In this document: piece by piece, positions 10,921 through 21,828 of the stretch
Numbering within the stretch: position 1 is the stretch's first letter
Layout: each line of letters begins with the position of its first letter
Source: Anaeramoeba flamelloides
Taxonomy: Eukaryota; Metamonada; Anaeramoebidae
NCBI GenBank assembly: GCA_027625915.1
Contig: JANTQA010000076.1
Coordinates: 1,612,001-1,676,000 of the forward strand
Direction: 5' to 3'
DNA: 64,000 nucleotides
Translations under genes and position numbers: made by a program
Notes under the pieces: model-generated
The model's input: the letters and a program-made list of their open reading frames with translations, nothing else
The model's database searches: none
Told to the model about the DNA's origin: nothing

Positions 10921-12021
10921 GGGACTAGCCTTCTACTACAACAAGGAAAAAATTTAAAATATGTTATTGGTGGTATTCTTTACTTACAAATTTCGTAGAT
11001 CTCAAGTATCAAAAAATTCTGATCGACTAAGAAAACCATAAAAGAAAATTAGTTTAGTGAGATCAATTTTGTTTTATCATTTTTTCTGAAAAAGAAAACT
11101 ATTAAATTCTTTTTTTTTCTCACAATTTATCTGGTTTTTCCGCTTTTTATTGCAATTTTGATCATTATTATACAATAACATTTCTTTGTTACCAGTAATA
11201 TTAATATAAAGATTTTTTTTTCATTTTGGAGATAAAACTTTTGGTTAATGAAAAAAAAACGATATATTCAACGGATTAAAAAATAATTGTTTTTTTTTTT
11301 AAGAAGAGTAGTTATAATAATTAATATTTAAAGTCATGTGTAAATTTTACTCTGAAATTTTGTTTTTATAGTAAGACAAAATTCGATTTTTCAAAATAAA
11401 ATTTTCTTGAAGATATTTGGGAATTAGTTAATTTTTTCCACAAAATTCAAAATCATTTTTTTTCTGCCAAAAATGAATTGAATTGTTTTAAGGATTCTTG
11501 TGAATAAGACCAAACAATTTGTTAAAAAAATTTTTCAAAATTAAAAATTTTTGGAAATCAGAAAACAACTTTTTCAAAACATTAAAGAAAAAATTTTTTT
11601 TGCTTAATAGATCTCAATTTAATTGATAAACTGTAGTTAAGCTTCTACTGAATATTCATTTATTCAATAGTCTATACCACAATTAGTTTTATTGGCCGAG
11701 ATTTGAATTGAAATATTAATCAAAGAAAAAGAAACCAAATAAAAAATTTGCTTTTAAAATCAATACTTTCCAACATAAAACAAAAAATTTGTTTTTCCAT
11801 TTTCAAGAATTAACTTTATTCTTAAACTAATTAATAGGTTACTTTTTTTCGTTTTATATTGGAAACATGTAAATTTTGAATTTCAAAAAAGAGACTCAAA
11901 TCAATAAATTGTTTAAATGGGGCTAACTCATCTATTTCATAAGTCGAAACTAAAATTACAAAAAATAAAAATTTGAAGATCTCGAAAAGATTTCATTTTA
12001 TTTTCAAAAATTACTACTCCC
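10921..12021. mobile_element. TTAA-flanked DNA transposon, family D copy 1 (1101 bp)
   Basis: TTAA flanks lie at 10917-10920 and 12022-12025. The ends are GGGACTAGCC and the reverse complement of GGGAGTAGTAATTTTTG. The copy at 49734-50831 is its reverse complement over essentially the whole length (1098 bp). No protein is encoded. It sits inside the LINE remnant, so it inserted after that LINE. Confidence 0.75.
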
Positions 12022-12480
12022 TTAAGATATTAAGATTAATTTTCCATTTTTTGGATTTATATTTCCTTTAATAATTAAAATCAAACCATTTTCAAACATT
12101 TGACAATGATTTGTTAATGCTATTATGTTTAATAAAAGAAAAGGTGATATAAGAGCAAATAAAATAGGAGAGAATGGATCTCCTTGGAAAATACCAACTC
12201 CTTCCCCTTGATAATATTTTAATAAATTGTTTTTGACAATAATATTAAAAATAAACTTTTTAATTGTTTTTCGAATTATTTTAAAATTGATTCAATCCAC
12301 AAGATTTTGCTAGATCGATCATTATAATATATGTAAAAAAAATTTTTTTTCAAAATAAGAGATTGGTAAATAACAAGAATAAAATAAAAAAACCAACTTC
12401 AAATGATTCTTTGACCATGATCGAAACTTTTTTTTCTGTTAAAGGTTCGTAAAAAAATTTTCAGAAATCAATTTATTTTT

Positions 12481-13340
12481 TATTAGTATCCTTTGAAGAA
12501 CAAAACGAAACAAGTTGGATATTAAAAATTGATGTATAGTTGGTGTACTGTCTAAATTAAAACTTATAAATCAAAAGATTTGATTAAAAATTGAAAAAAT
12601 CCAAAATTCTTAGAGACCTATTGAAAAAAACAATAATCTTCATTTTGATTCAGAATGGAAGATCTAAATGCAATTACAATAGAAATAATTTTGATTTTTC
12701 TTCAATCATTTTTACTGTTTCAAGAACATTTTAATAACACATTTCTTTTACCAAATTACTATGTATCTTGCAATAAAAAAAAATTTCAAAAGAATTACTT
12801 TATCAAAGAAAAAAAATGGAAAAAAAAAATAATAAAATAAATCTGAAAAAATTATTTCAATTTTCAATATTTCCATAATAATTTTTATCTTTAAATATCG
12901 ATTCTAACTCATCTAAACTCCTGTAATTCGTCTATCACGACTGGGTTCCTTTGAAAGAAAAATGATTTATTTTGAAAAAGATATTCCTTTTGTTCTCAAA
13001 ATAAAATACAATGCATCTCAAATAATAAATCAAAATTAATATGAATAAGAATTTATAATACATATTTAAAATGCATAATTCCCAAGAGAAACTTGAAAAT
13101 ATTAATAAAAATAAAATTAAAAAAAAAAGTGTAAGAAAAATTGTAAAGTAGTTTAATTATTTTCCTTTTTAGTTGTGAAATATCAAATAAAAAAAAAAAA
13201 AAAAATAGTGAATAAGTTTTAAAATAACAAAGAATAATAGCAACAAAAAATTCTTTTTTGAACTAATGTATTGGCATAAATGTATAATTTAATTTTTCGA
13301 TAATATTAAAAAGGTTTAAAAATGCAATTAAATGACTTTA
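12481..13340. other. Gene-free AT-rich stretch
   Basis: Possibly the diverged 5' continuation of the LINE remnant, then 3' flank of the giant gene on the minus strand. The frame at 12655-12840 is low-complexity and ends in poly-Lys; I do not call it a gene. Confidence 0.5.
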
Positions 13341-16300
13341 TTAGTTATTCATTGACCGCTTAATATTTTGATAGACCCTTTCAAAATCTGGGTCTTCTTC
13401 ATTTGACAGATTTTCTGCCTCTTGATTCATTACTTGTACTACCAAGAACTCAAGTATGGTTAAATGTATCCAAGTATAAATGATTCCACCTGAATGGTTT
13501 TCAATTCTTTTCAACAGCCCACCATTTCGAGCAATTTCTAACATTTTCTTTTGCATTTTACTTTCACCGTCACCAAAGAATTGGTCCCATTTATTTGTTT
13601 CTTTCTTTTTCCACAAAAGGTTTGTGCTCTGTGTCGTATAAATGACTCTGGTTTTTTGATCCATATGCATTTCTTTTGCCAATTTCAAAAAATATCCCCA
13701 AAATAATTCTAAAGGATCAATTTTATTCTTCAATAATTTATTCAAGCGTGATTCTTCTCTTAGCTTTGTGATCTGTCTTCGGAATAATTTTTCTATATAT
13801 GTTCTATATAGCTCATTTTTTGTTAATTTTAATCTTTTATATGCATCTTTTTCCTGGCCACGAATATATTTGAGGGCTATATCTGGTAATACCTCTGTTA
13901 CCACTTTCAAAACATATGGTGTTTCTATTAGCCCGCTTAGCCCTTCTATTTCTTTGATATACTTGTGGTATTTCTCGACGCCCCAATTTCTTCGATCCCG
14001 CTCATCTGTGTTCTTTATAAAATACCCCAAATATTCATTTATTTGCTCCGGGTTAAACGGTGCTGTATACCACTCTTCTAATAGCCTTTCATCATACTCT
14101 CCGTTGTTGAGAGGTGCAAAGCTTAATTTATAATTTTTAATTAAAAACTCCATTCTGGTTGTGATGAGCACTTTGCTACCACTATAATCTTGCAAAAGTT
14201 TATTTTTGTCAATTATATTTCGTGCATCATTGATTTCGTCATAGCCATCTAAGATGAAGACCAATTGTTTACTTTTTTGCATTTCCTGTATCTCTTTCTT
14301 GTCAAGTTTCCAGTTCTCATGTAACACTTCTTCAACAATGCTGTGCACTGGGTCCCTTAGCATTAACAGTCTTACAAACACTGGTATGATGCTTTCAACG
14401 TTACCTGAATCATACCGCCCCCAGAGTCGCAGATTCAGCATCTCCAAAAAGGTCGATTTACCTGTACCAGCCCCCCCTAACAAGAGAAATACCTTCTTTT
14501 CTTTATTGACCAGAAATTCTTCCACTTTTTCACAAAGATCTTCGGTATATTTGGAATTTTGAGTTCTTCTTCCTCTTAAGGGGATATACATTTGAGACTT
14601 GTTTTTCAAATTTCCAAACTCTTCACTTAATCCCATTTCCCGTTGCTTACTTATCTTTTCCTCGATTGGAGAGACCTCTAACCACTCTATTGGCGGTAGG
14701 AATACCTTTTTTTTTTGTGGTCGCGATATCTTTTCTATTTGCTTGGATTCCTCCTTGTTTACAATGACAGATGGCGTTAATTGCCTCCTTATTTCTTGTT
14801 CTATACACCGGAGCCAGTTTAGATCTAATCGCACAAAGGACATATTAGGACAGAGCAATTTCTGAAAAAAATTGTCTCTTAATTCCTTTCTTGGAACACC
14901 ACTTTCCCTTTCTTTCATTAATAGTAATAGCTGGGAGATCATCATATTTATTATCTCTTTTCTTAAATCCTGATCGACTAAAGCTATGTCTAAATTGCCC
15001 AAAATATTGAAAACCATAATTGCTCCTTTTTTTGATATCCTTTCAATTTTTTCTTTCTTTGTCCCCTGAAAATTGCCACTTTTTTGAAAACTTGTGGAGA
15101 CAACTGTATTTAATAGCTTGATTGATTCGCTTTTGTAACTTTCCATTGTCGTTTCCATTTTTGTTTTATTGCCATTTTCATTAAAAAGAAACTTTTTATA
15201 TATAAAATTTCCAATAATTGCAAAAAGAGCAGCATCAAAAAGGTGTTTAAAATTGCTATTTAATTCCCGTAACATTTCAAAATTTTTTTTGGCACCTTCC
15301 AATTTCCTTAATTTTATCAAGACCCTGACATAGAGTAGTCTGTTTTCCCATTTGCTCTCGTTATATTTAAATCCCTTCTTTAATATTTGCTTGGCATTTT
15401 GGAAATCCTCTCGTTCCAAATAAGCTTGTGCAAGAAGTAGACATATCTCTGCAATCTTGGGATCATTTATCCTCATTTTTAACACATTTTTTGCATTCTT
15501 GATCACGTCTTGATATTTCTCCAGTTCGAGATCGCATTTTAACTGCTCACAGATTTTGGATAGCTCTTTTTTTACCACTTCGCTCTCTGAAAGACTATAT
15601 GCGCTGGGTGTATTCTTCGTCATGAATGCCATAATATTATCACATACAAGCAATCCCTCGCATTTGATCAGGTAACTAAAATTTTCATACCCCATCCTAA
15701 TCCCGGTACCGATCGCGATGCTGTTGACTACACAATTGCCCTGCACTTGAGGGGAGTATGGGAGAATCCCTTTAAATTCTCTTGCTCTTTGAAAATCTGT
15801 TATTACCCTTTCAAACAAATCGGTATTATAAATCATCGATTTTCCGCATTTTTGGTCTTCCCCTCCATTAATTTCTTCATACTCGTAAAATTTGGCAGTC
15901 AGTATATCAGATATGTATCTTTCCAAATTCTTGTCACCCTTGATACGAGCAAAATAAGGATAATATCGTTTTTTAGATTCGTCACAAGGATGGTTCTCTG
16001 CACCTTTGCCTAGATTGTCGATTCTGATGGTAGTGTATTCTGGCGAATACTTGATGAAGGAAATATATAATGCATGATTTTTCCATCCCGACGGTACACT
16101 TATTTCTTTGAGCCGATCCTTCTTTGGCTTTTTTTTTTGGTTTTTTTTTAACAAATGCCTTAATGATTCAATGATTTTCTTTTTTTTTCCCTCAATGGTG
16201 TTGGTGTAAAAAATGTTAAACATCTCAATTTTGAAAAATAATTCCTTGAATAAGCTTTGCTCAAATTTCACGGGCATCCCAATTAGATCTTCGTTTCCCC

Positions 16301-19300
16301 AAAAATCTGGTATCTTGCTCGATAGCCCATAAAGTATTGCAAAATATGTCCGTATTATTATTGCCAATCCGGATTGTTTATCCCATCCCTCAAGATCAAC
16401 CTTTCTTGAGATGTGGTCCTTATAGGTATCTAATTCCTTTTGGTAGCTTTGTGTGTCGTTAAAATTGGAATCTACATACATTGGGGGTATGTATTTTTTT
16501 ATAAATGTATTTATAAGCTTAAACTCGGGTAGGACATCATTTGAATCGAGTTCAACAGCTTCAATTAAACTTCGCTTGGTGGTAAATCGTTTGCTGTCGA
16601 TATTCTGTTTGGAAAACTGCTGAAAATCTCTTTGTAATTTTCCCAGGCTGATCCTTGTTTGTTCTCTTGAAAATGCTAGCATGCATTTGGCTTGCCGATG
16701 TTCTGGTGAAATCTGTGATACCAATTCGAAATAAATAATTGCTTCATCAAATCTTCCCAGCTTTGTTAGTATCATGCCAAGCCAATAGTAAAGATTCACT
16801 TGTGTTCGGTCCCTTTTGATTGCATTGTAAATCATATCTAGTGCATCCCTGTACTCGCCCCGTGCGTAGTACAAGTTAGCCTGGACTTTAGGATAATCTT
16901 TATCATCTTTTTTCGATTTCTTGAGGGCATTTTCAAAATCCTTAATTGCGATTTCCTGGAAAAATGATTCCTGGCTATCTTGCTGCGTCACAGTTGCTCT
17001 TTGTGTGTTTTTTCCAACAAATTCTCTAACGTTTAATGGGTTGATAAAGATTTCAGTTTCCCAGGCATTGATGTTTAGCTTGATTTTTTGCTTCCCTTTA
17101 TGATCTTCTTGGATGGATAGTGTTCCCTTGTCCGTCAACCCCTCTTCATCGATTTTTGTAATGGAATATTTAAAATAAGGAAATAATGGGTTCCCATCTA
17201 GATCTTTCAAAATTCCAATGTACTTAAAGAAATATTCCTTTTCTGCAATCTTTGGCTTAAAATTGAGTACGTATAAATGCCCATTACCAATCTTGATTCC
17301 AAATATGTGTTTGTTATCAGATTTCAATATGCTGAATTGGTTGTCATATTTTAATAATCTGGATAAGGTACGTTGCTTGTTGAATTTTCTATTTATACCC
17401 GCGAGTATGATATGGTTTAAAATACTCTGTTTACCCTTTTCTATAAAAATTAATTGATTAATATTGACCTCATACTTACTTTTAGATAATGTGTCTTTGT
17501 TCATTATTTTCACGAGGCCATCACCGAGGTCATACAGAAAATTTACTTTTGGATCCAAACATGATAATTTATCCATAATACTTGTTTTTTTCATTTGGTT
17601 GAAATTAACTTGTTCTCTCCAATCTATTGGCCTTAAGTATTGATACTGAAACCCATCATATTCTAAAAAAATCATTGGCACACCAAAGTTGTAAGTGGTG
17701 TTACATGGAGAATTGGATCCCCTGATTTTAATAACACTGCATATACCAAAATAATCTGACAGAAAATCCAATTGAATCACGCCTCCTTGGATGTTGACTT
17801 TCAAAATCTCCTTCGCATAGCCACAGAATCCCTCTTCATCCCACCATTGTCGCATTTTGTTTATAACTTCGTTGATCGTTGTAAACTCTTTTTGTCCATG
17901 GAAGTCATCCAATGTCTTATCCCCATTGGTAATCATTTCGATAATATCTGTAATGGTTTTAGAATTATGAATTTTTTTTAATTGCATCTTAATTAGCTTA
18001 CATTCTCCAAAATGATAATGAAGAACCTTAGAAGTAGGGTTTTTATTAAAAATTAATGTTTTGAACTTTTCAAACAATTTCATTTTGATCTTCTCATTTT
18101 GTGGTAATTCCTCTTTTACTAATTTTTGAAGAATTAACCCCAACTTCTCTTGACTATATTCTTTTGTAAAAAATGTGTAAACTTGTTTGAATTGCTCTTC
18201 TTGATTATTTTTGTTTTTATTATTATTTATTTTTAAACTACCAAGATCTTTTTTTTCGATATTTAAAGTTGAAAAAAGTTCCAAAAATACTTTGTGCTTT
18301 TTTGGGGATAACTCTATCCTCCCTAATAAAATATTATCCCTTAATCCTTCTCCAAATGCATTATACATGCAGTTTAGTCCAATACCACTGGCATTCACAC
18401 GAGTACATTGAATTGGATCAATTACATCAATAAGACTTACTTGTATTGTAAGTTTTTCGTCATCTTCTAATAAATCTTGACTAAGATCATTATAGTTATT
18501 ACTCACTTTATTATCATCTATTTCCAAATTTGTATCAGAAACATCTTTTCTCATATTTCCCTGAAGTGCTTTTTCCATATATTCTAAATATACTTCTCCT
18601 CTACAATTAAGGGATTTATTTGTTTTTTTTTTCATTTTGATAATCCAGTCATAATATTTCAAAGCCCTTACAAACTCTCCCTGGTAACTATATACAGTAC
18701 CTAAGAATAAATAGTATTTGTATTCTTTTTCACTGATTTTTATTTTCTTGTTTCTGTTTTTGTTCTTGTTCTTATTCTTTTTCGCTTTTTTTTCCCTTTT
18801 CCTTTTCTTTTGTTTTAGAAGATTTCTTAAAACTTGTATGGCCTTTTGATAAAGGCCAATTTGGATTAACTTTTTGATGGACATTTTAGGTGATTTTAAT
18901 TCAACATTGATTGTTTTTACCTTTTTAATTTTTAATTTTTGGTAAGTATTTCTCAATAATTGAAAATTCTTGGTTACTTTTTTTACCTTATCTTGCATAA
19001 AATATGTTTTAGCTATTAAAAAATAGCAATTATTTTGAAAGTTTGGATTATCCTCTGTCTTTTCAATGGCTGCAAGAAAGCATTTTCTTGCTGATTTAAA
19101 GTTACCTTCTTGATAATTTTTGATTCCATTTTTTAAAATCTTTTTAGGTTTCGTATTTTGTAATTCCTGTTTAATTTCGATTCCATTAGAAAATACATCT
19201 TCACCTGATTCATTAATCCCTTCAATAAAAAACATTACATTATCATATTCATCTTTGTAATTGGGTTTTTCATGTATTTTATCACTTTTATTTGGAATTA

Positions 19301-20126
19301 TTTTTTTCTTTTTTCGATCTTTCTTCTTTTTTTTTTCTTCTTCGTCTTCATTATCATATTCTTCTTCATTCTTATTCATCATCTTATTCCTATTCTTTTC
19401 TTTTTCATTTTTCTTTTCTACAGTATTTTCCTTTGATTTTGATTGTTCTTTCTCAAGTGTGTGTTTTAAATTATTTTCCTTTGTATGTTTTTCCTTTTCA
19501 CACACTTCTATTTCATTGTTTTCATTAGACAGTGATGAACATGTTGAAGTAGTACTTGTTGTTATCAATTGCTCAAATTCAAGATTTAGTTTATTTTTGA
19601 TTTCTAACATTAGTGGATTTATCATTTGTTTTTTTTTTTTAGGTGCTTCATCTTCAATCCATTCATCCAAAAGTTTTAAATTATTTTTAATGTTATTTTT
19701 AATATTGGGTCCTTTTTGAATAATTATTTCATCATCTTCTAAACTTGTTAAAATTTCAATTAAAATATTATGAATATTTTTTAAACTGGTTTCATTGTTT
19801 CTTAGTTGTTTTATTAATGTTTCAAATAATTTTATAATTTTTTCCCAATATTCCCCTCCTTTTAAACCATGGGGTCTAATTATTATTGTTAAATTTTCCT
19901 TTATATTCTTATGTAATTCAGCATAGTGACTTTCGCTGTTTTTTTGTGTAATATTTAATAAACCTTTGATTTTGTTGCTAAATGTTTTTGAGGAATTCCC
20001 ATTTTGCATAACAAATGCTCCCCAACCTTTGGATCTATGTTCAAAAAATTGGATTTGTGTTCTATCCAAAGTAAATAATATTTTGTTATTTACTTGATCG
20101 TTGGTGTAGTATTCATATATACCCAT
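13341..20126 (-). CDS. Giant TPR / OTU-like / NACHT NTPase protein (2261 residues)
   Basis: ATG at 20124-20126, single uninterrupted frame. Order of parts: N-terminus of unknown fold (1-190); Lys/Glu low-complexity linker (about 200-285); TPR-like helical repeats (about 335-500); an OTU-like segment with G-L-N-C-M-Y-N-A-F (Cys near 584), then W-W-D-E-E-G-F and, near 829, D-G-F-Q-Y-Q-Y-L, where OTU-type enzymes normally have a catalytic His; a second TPR block (about 1065-1160); a Cys-centred segment with N-H-A-L-Y-I, R-I-D-N-L-G and Q-G-N-C-V-V-N (Cys near 1464), which could be a permuted papain-like fold; a third TPR block (about 1540-1635); and a NACHT-type NTPase with Walker A G-G-A-G-T-G-K-S (near 1883), Walker B F-I-L-D-G-Y-D-E (near 1957) and L-I-T-T-R. 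No LRR or WD repeats follow. Probably a STAND-class sensor or scaffold. The NACHT and TPR calls are firm; the protease-like calls are inference. Confidence 0.85.
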   Translation of the reverse strand: MGIYEYYTNDQVNNKILFTLDRTQIQFFEHRSKGWGAFVMQNGNSSKTFSNKIKGLLNITQKNSESHYAELHKNIKENLTIIIRPHGLKGGEYWEKIIKLFETLIKQLRNNETSLKNIHNILIEILTSLEDDEIIIQKGPNIKNNIKNNLKLLDEWIEDEAPKKKKQMINPLMLEIKNKLNLEFEQLITTSTTSTCSSLSNENNEIEVCEKEKHTKENNLKHTLEKEQSKSKENTVEKKNEKEKNRNKMMNKNEEEYDNEDEEEKKKKKDRKKKKIIPNKSDKIHEKPNYKDEYDNVMFFIEGINESGEDVFSNGIEIKQELQNTKPKKILKNGIKNYQEGNFKSARKCFLAAIEKTEDNPNFQNNCYFLIAKTYFMQDKVKKVTKNFQLLRNTYQKLKIKKVKTINVELKSPKMSIKKLIQIGLYQKAIQVLRNLLKQKKRKREKKAKKNKNKNKNRNKKIKISEKEYKYYLFLGTVYSYQGEFVRALKYYDWIIKMKKKTNKSLNCRGEVYLEYMEKALQGNMRKDVSDTNLEIDDNKVSNNYNDLSQDLLEDDEKLTIQVSLIDVIDPIQCTRVNASGIGLNCMYNAFGEGLRDNILLGRIELSPKKHKVFLELFSTLNIEKKDLGSLKINNNKNKNNQEEQFKQVYTFFTKEYSQEKLGLILQKLVKEELPQNEKIKMKLFEKFKTLIFNKNPTSKVLHYHFGECKLIKMQLKKIHNSKTITDIIEMITNGDKTLDDFHGQKEFTTINEVINKMRQWWDEEGFCGYAKEILKVNIQGGVIQLDFLSDYFGICSVIKIRGSNSPCNTTYNFGVPMIFLEYDGFQYQYLRPIDWREQVNFNQMKKTSIMDKLSCLDPKVNFLYDLGDGLVKIMNKDTLSKSKYEVNINQLIFIEKGKQSILNHIILAGINRKFNKQRTLSRLLKYDNQFSILKSDNKHIFGIKIGNGHLYVLNFKPKIAEKEYFFKYIGILKDLDGNPLFPYFKYSITKIDEEGLTDKGTLSIQEDHKGKQKIKLNINAWETEIFINPLNVREFVGKNTQRATVTQQDSQESFFQEIAIKDFENALKKSKKDDKDYPKVQANLYYARGEYRDALDMIYNAIKRDRTQVNLYYWLGMILTKLGRFDEAIIYFELVSQISPEHRQAKCMLAFSREQTRISLGKLQRDFQQFSKQNIDSKRFTTKRSLIEAVELDSNDVLPEFKLINTFIKKYIPPMYVDSNFNDTQSYQKELDTYKDHISRKVDLEGWDKQSGLAIIIRTYFAILYGLSSKIPDFWGNEDLIGMPVKFEQSLFKELFFKIEMFNIFYTNTIEGKKKKIIESLRHLLKKNQKKKPKKDRLKEISVPSGWKNHALYISFIKYSPEYTTIRIDNLGKGAENHPCDESKKRYYPYFARIKGDKNLERYISDILTAKFYEYEEINGGEDQKCGKSMIYNTDLFERVITDFQRAREFKGILPYSPQVQGNCVVNSIAIGTGIRMGYENFSYLIKCEGLLVCDNIMAFMTKNTPSAYSLSESEVVKKELSKICEQLKCDLELEKYQDVIKNAKNVLKMRINDPKIAEICLLLAQAYLEREDFQNAKQILKKGFKYNESKWENRLLYVRVLIKLRKLEGAKKNFEMLRELNSNFKHLFDAALFAIIGNFIYKKFLFNENGNKTKMETTMESYKSESIKLLNTVVSTSFQKSGNFQGTKKEKIERISKKGAIMVFNILGNLDIALVDQDLRKEIINMMISQLLLLMKERESGVPRKELRDNFFQKLLCPNMSFVRLDLNWLRCIEQEIRRQLTPSVIVNKEESKQIEKISRPQKKKVFLPPIEWLEVSPIEEKISKQREMGLSEEFGNLKNKSQMYIPLRGRRTQNSKYTEDLCEKVEEFLVNKEKKVFLLLGGAGTGKSTFLEMLNLRLWGRYDSGNVESIIPVFVRLLMLRDPVHSIVEEVLHENWKLDKKEIQEMQKSKQLVFILDGYDEINDARNIIDKNKLLQDYSGSKVLITTRMEFLIKNYKLSFAPLNNGEYDERLLEEWYTAPFNPEQINEYLGYFIKNTDERDRRNWGVEKYHKYIKEIEGLSGLIETPYVLKVVTEVLPDIALKYIRGQEKDAYKRLKLTKNELYRTYIEKLFRRQITKLREESRLNKLLKNKIDPLELFWGYFLKLAKEMHMDQKTRVIYTTQSTNLLWKKKETNKWDQFFGDGESKMQKKMLEIARNGGLLKRIENHSGGIIYTWIHLTILEFLVVQVMNQEAENLSNEEDPDFERVYQNIKRSMNN

Positions 20127-20654
20127 TATTTCTTTTTTATAATTAGTCGTAATTTTATGTTGAATTACCTTTCCAGAAATTGGGGGTAGGTAACAGTTTG
20201 ACTCTTTATTTTTGACATATATTCTTTCGTTATTAAAGGGAAAATGATATTTGAAACTGGTTACTTATATGTGTGTATGTAATTATGTTTATGTGTATGT
20301 AATTATGTATGTAAATGAAAATACAGGAAAATGAAAATACCGGAAAATAAAAATAAAGAAAGAAAGAAAGAAGAATTTTTGTTATTAAACAAGATAAATT
20401 AATAATTAAATGATGAAATAAATCAACAAAAATAAAATATGAAACAAAAACTTAAAAAAATTTAAGGGTGATTCAAAATTAAATGATCATAAAGTCATTT
20501 TAAAAGAGTACAACTAAAAAAGTATAAAAGTAAAATATAAAAATAAATCTATTGGGGTTTGTTTATCGTTTTATGGGATGATTTTGAAAACTTTTATGTT
20601 CATAATGTTTTGGTCAAAATTTTTTAAAACGATTTTATTCTCTTAATGTTTTAA
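20127..20654. other. Upstream region of the giant gene
   Basis: Contains GT/AT-rich simple sequence (TGTGTATGTAATTATG repeated, about 20267-20312) and a GAAA microsatellite (about 20358-20373). No promoter motif can be named. Confidence 0.5.
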
Positions 20655-20784
20655 TTAAGAGGATAAGTACATTTTTTCAATTTTGAGTGCCACAATTTAT
20701 GTTAAACTGAATTTTTCAAATCATTTCTTTAACCAAATACATTGACATTTTAATAAATACAAGGGTCGAATATATCCTAGTATA

Positions 20785-21269
20785 CTGTTGTTAAAATAAA
20801 GCGTGCAAAAAAGTTTAATACATGTTTCAAATTAAAAAGCGTGTTTTTTTGTTATAGAATAGCTATACATCAACCAATCAACGAAACTGATAATAAACAC
20901 TAAATAAATCTTAATTGGTTTCCTTAAAGTTCTACTATTTAAATAGAAATTCTAAAAATGAAGAATCAAATTGGAAAATTTATCTCAAAAAATAGAGTAA
21001 AATTTTAGATGTAAACTTTTAATCATCAAAAAAAACAAAAAATTTCAAAAAAATTGAAGAATATTACCGAAAATTTTTCAACTAATTGCATTAATAATTT
21101 AAATTTTACTGAAAATATCAAGGACTTTACTTTCAAAATTGATTTGAACTTAGGTATACTATTGAGTAGTAAATTGGATCTTGCATTGGAGCAAGAAAAA
21201 GAAAAAAAGCACTGATTATATTTTGAAACACGCATTATAGTCGTTTATAACGCATTTTTTTGATCACTA
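20785..21269 (-). mobile_element. Tc1/mariner-like MITE, family A copy (485 bp), nested
   Basis: Reverse-complement relative of the 482-bp element at 38357-38838 and of the right part of the 1.65-kb element at 56097-57749. Comparison with family B copy 1 near 7966 shows the empty site: CCTAGTATA followed by AAATATTTT. Here the same flanks are split by the insert, with TA on both sides. The frame at 21026-21235 resembles the one at 57327-57518 only because both lie in this repeat. Confidence 0.75.
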
Positions 21270-21632
21270 TAAGATATTTTCATACCCACCAAAAAACGCA
21301 AATCAAAAAAATGAAAAGATTGATCAAGAAAAGCAAATAAAAATCATTTATTTCTTGATATTATCTGTGATATTTGATATGATTACTTATTCTTAATTTG
21401 GTTTTATTTTTAATTCTTCATGGAAAGACTTTTATTAGGAAAATTTTTGAGAAACAAATTACTTTCTATTTGAAAAGAAATTTCCAAAATGAATTTAAAA
21501 AATCCTATTTTCATTTTATTCATCTAATTCTAGTTTTGGTTCAGAAAATAGGATATTTTTTTAAATTCCTCTTCAGAAATAAAGATTTATTGGACAAATT
21601 CGTTTGATTTTATAATTATTTATTTTCTATTA

Positions 21633-21828
21633 CAGTCAGTCCCACTTTTAAGGCACAAATTTTCAAAGACATTTATGGCAACAAAAATAATCTCAAATTA
21701 AGTCAAAAAATTCAAATTCTAGTAAAATAATTTGCGAAAAAAAAAATTCCAAATTATGTGCCTTAATTTGAGATTTTTCATTTTTCTTTAAATTTTGGTT
21801 GAAAGTTTGTGTCTTAAAAGTGGGACTG
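21633..21828. mobile_element. Palindromic TA-flanked MITE, family C copy 1 (196 bp), nested
   Basis: Ends CAGTCAGTCCCACTTTTAAG and, inverted, CTTAAAAGTGGGACTG; TA on both sides (21631-21632, 21829-21830). The inner sequence is also inverted around its centre (CTCAAATTAAG against CCTTAATTTGAG), so the single strand folds into a long hairpin. The homologous site in family B copy 1 (about 8320) lacks it. Confidence 0.8.

Larger units (their letters stand above)
9770..12480 (-). mobile_element. LINE (non-LTR retrotransposon) remnant interrupted by a DNA transposon
   Basis: Read on the minus strand. A reverse transcriptase remnant lies at about 12030-12480: it contains I-D-L-A-K-S (motif A region) and I-F-Q-G-D-P-F-S-P-I-L-F (motif B), with stops and a frame change between them. 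A DNA transposon of 1101 bp (10921-12021) then interrupts it. On the other side the minus strand continues with G-L-L-P-N-K-E-K, like the segment after RT motif C, and ends with a CCHC knuckle (C-S-L-C, then D-H-F-L-W-V-C-P) in the frame 9813-10058. The element is broken and old. Related copies are at 990-1404, 49610-51800 and about 31985-32100. Confidence 0.65.

Noticed and set aside
19261-19719. Phe/Ser-rich plus-strand frames inside the giant gene
   Set aside because: Antisense of the Lys/Glu low-complexity linker.
20358-20373. GAAA tract upstream of the giant gene as a promoter element
   Set aside because: Simple sequence is common throughout; nothing links it to transcription.
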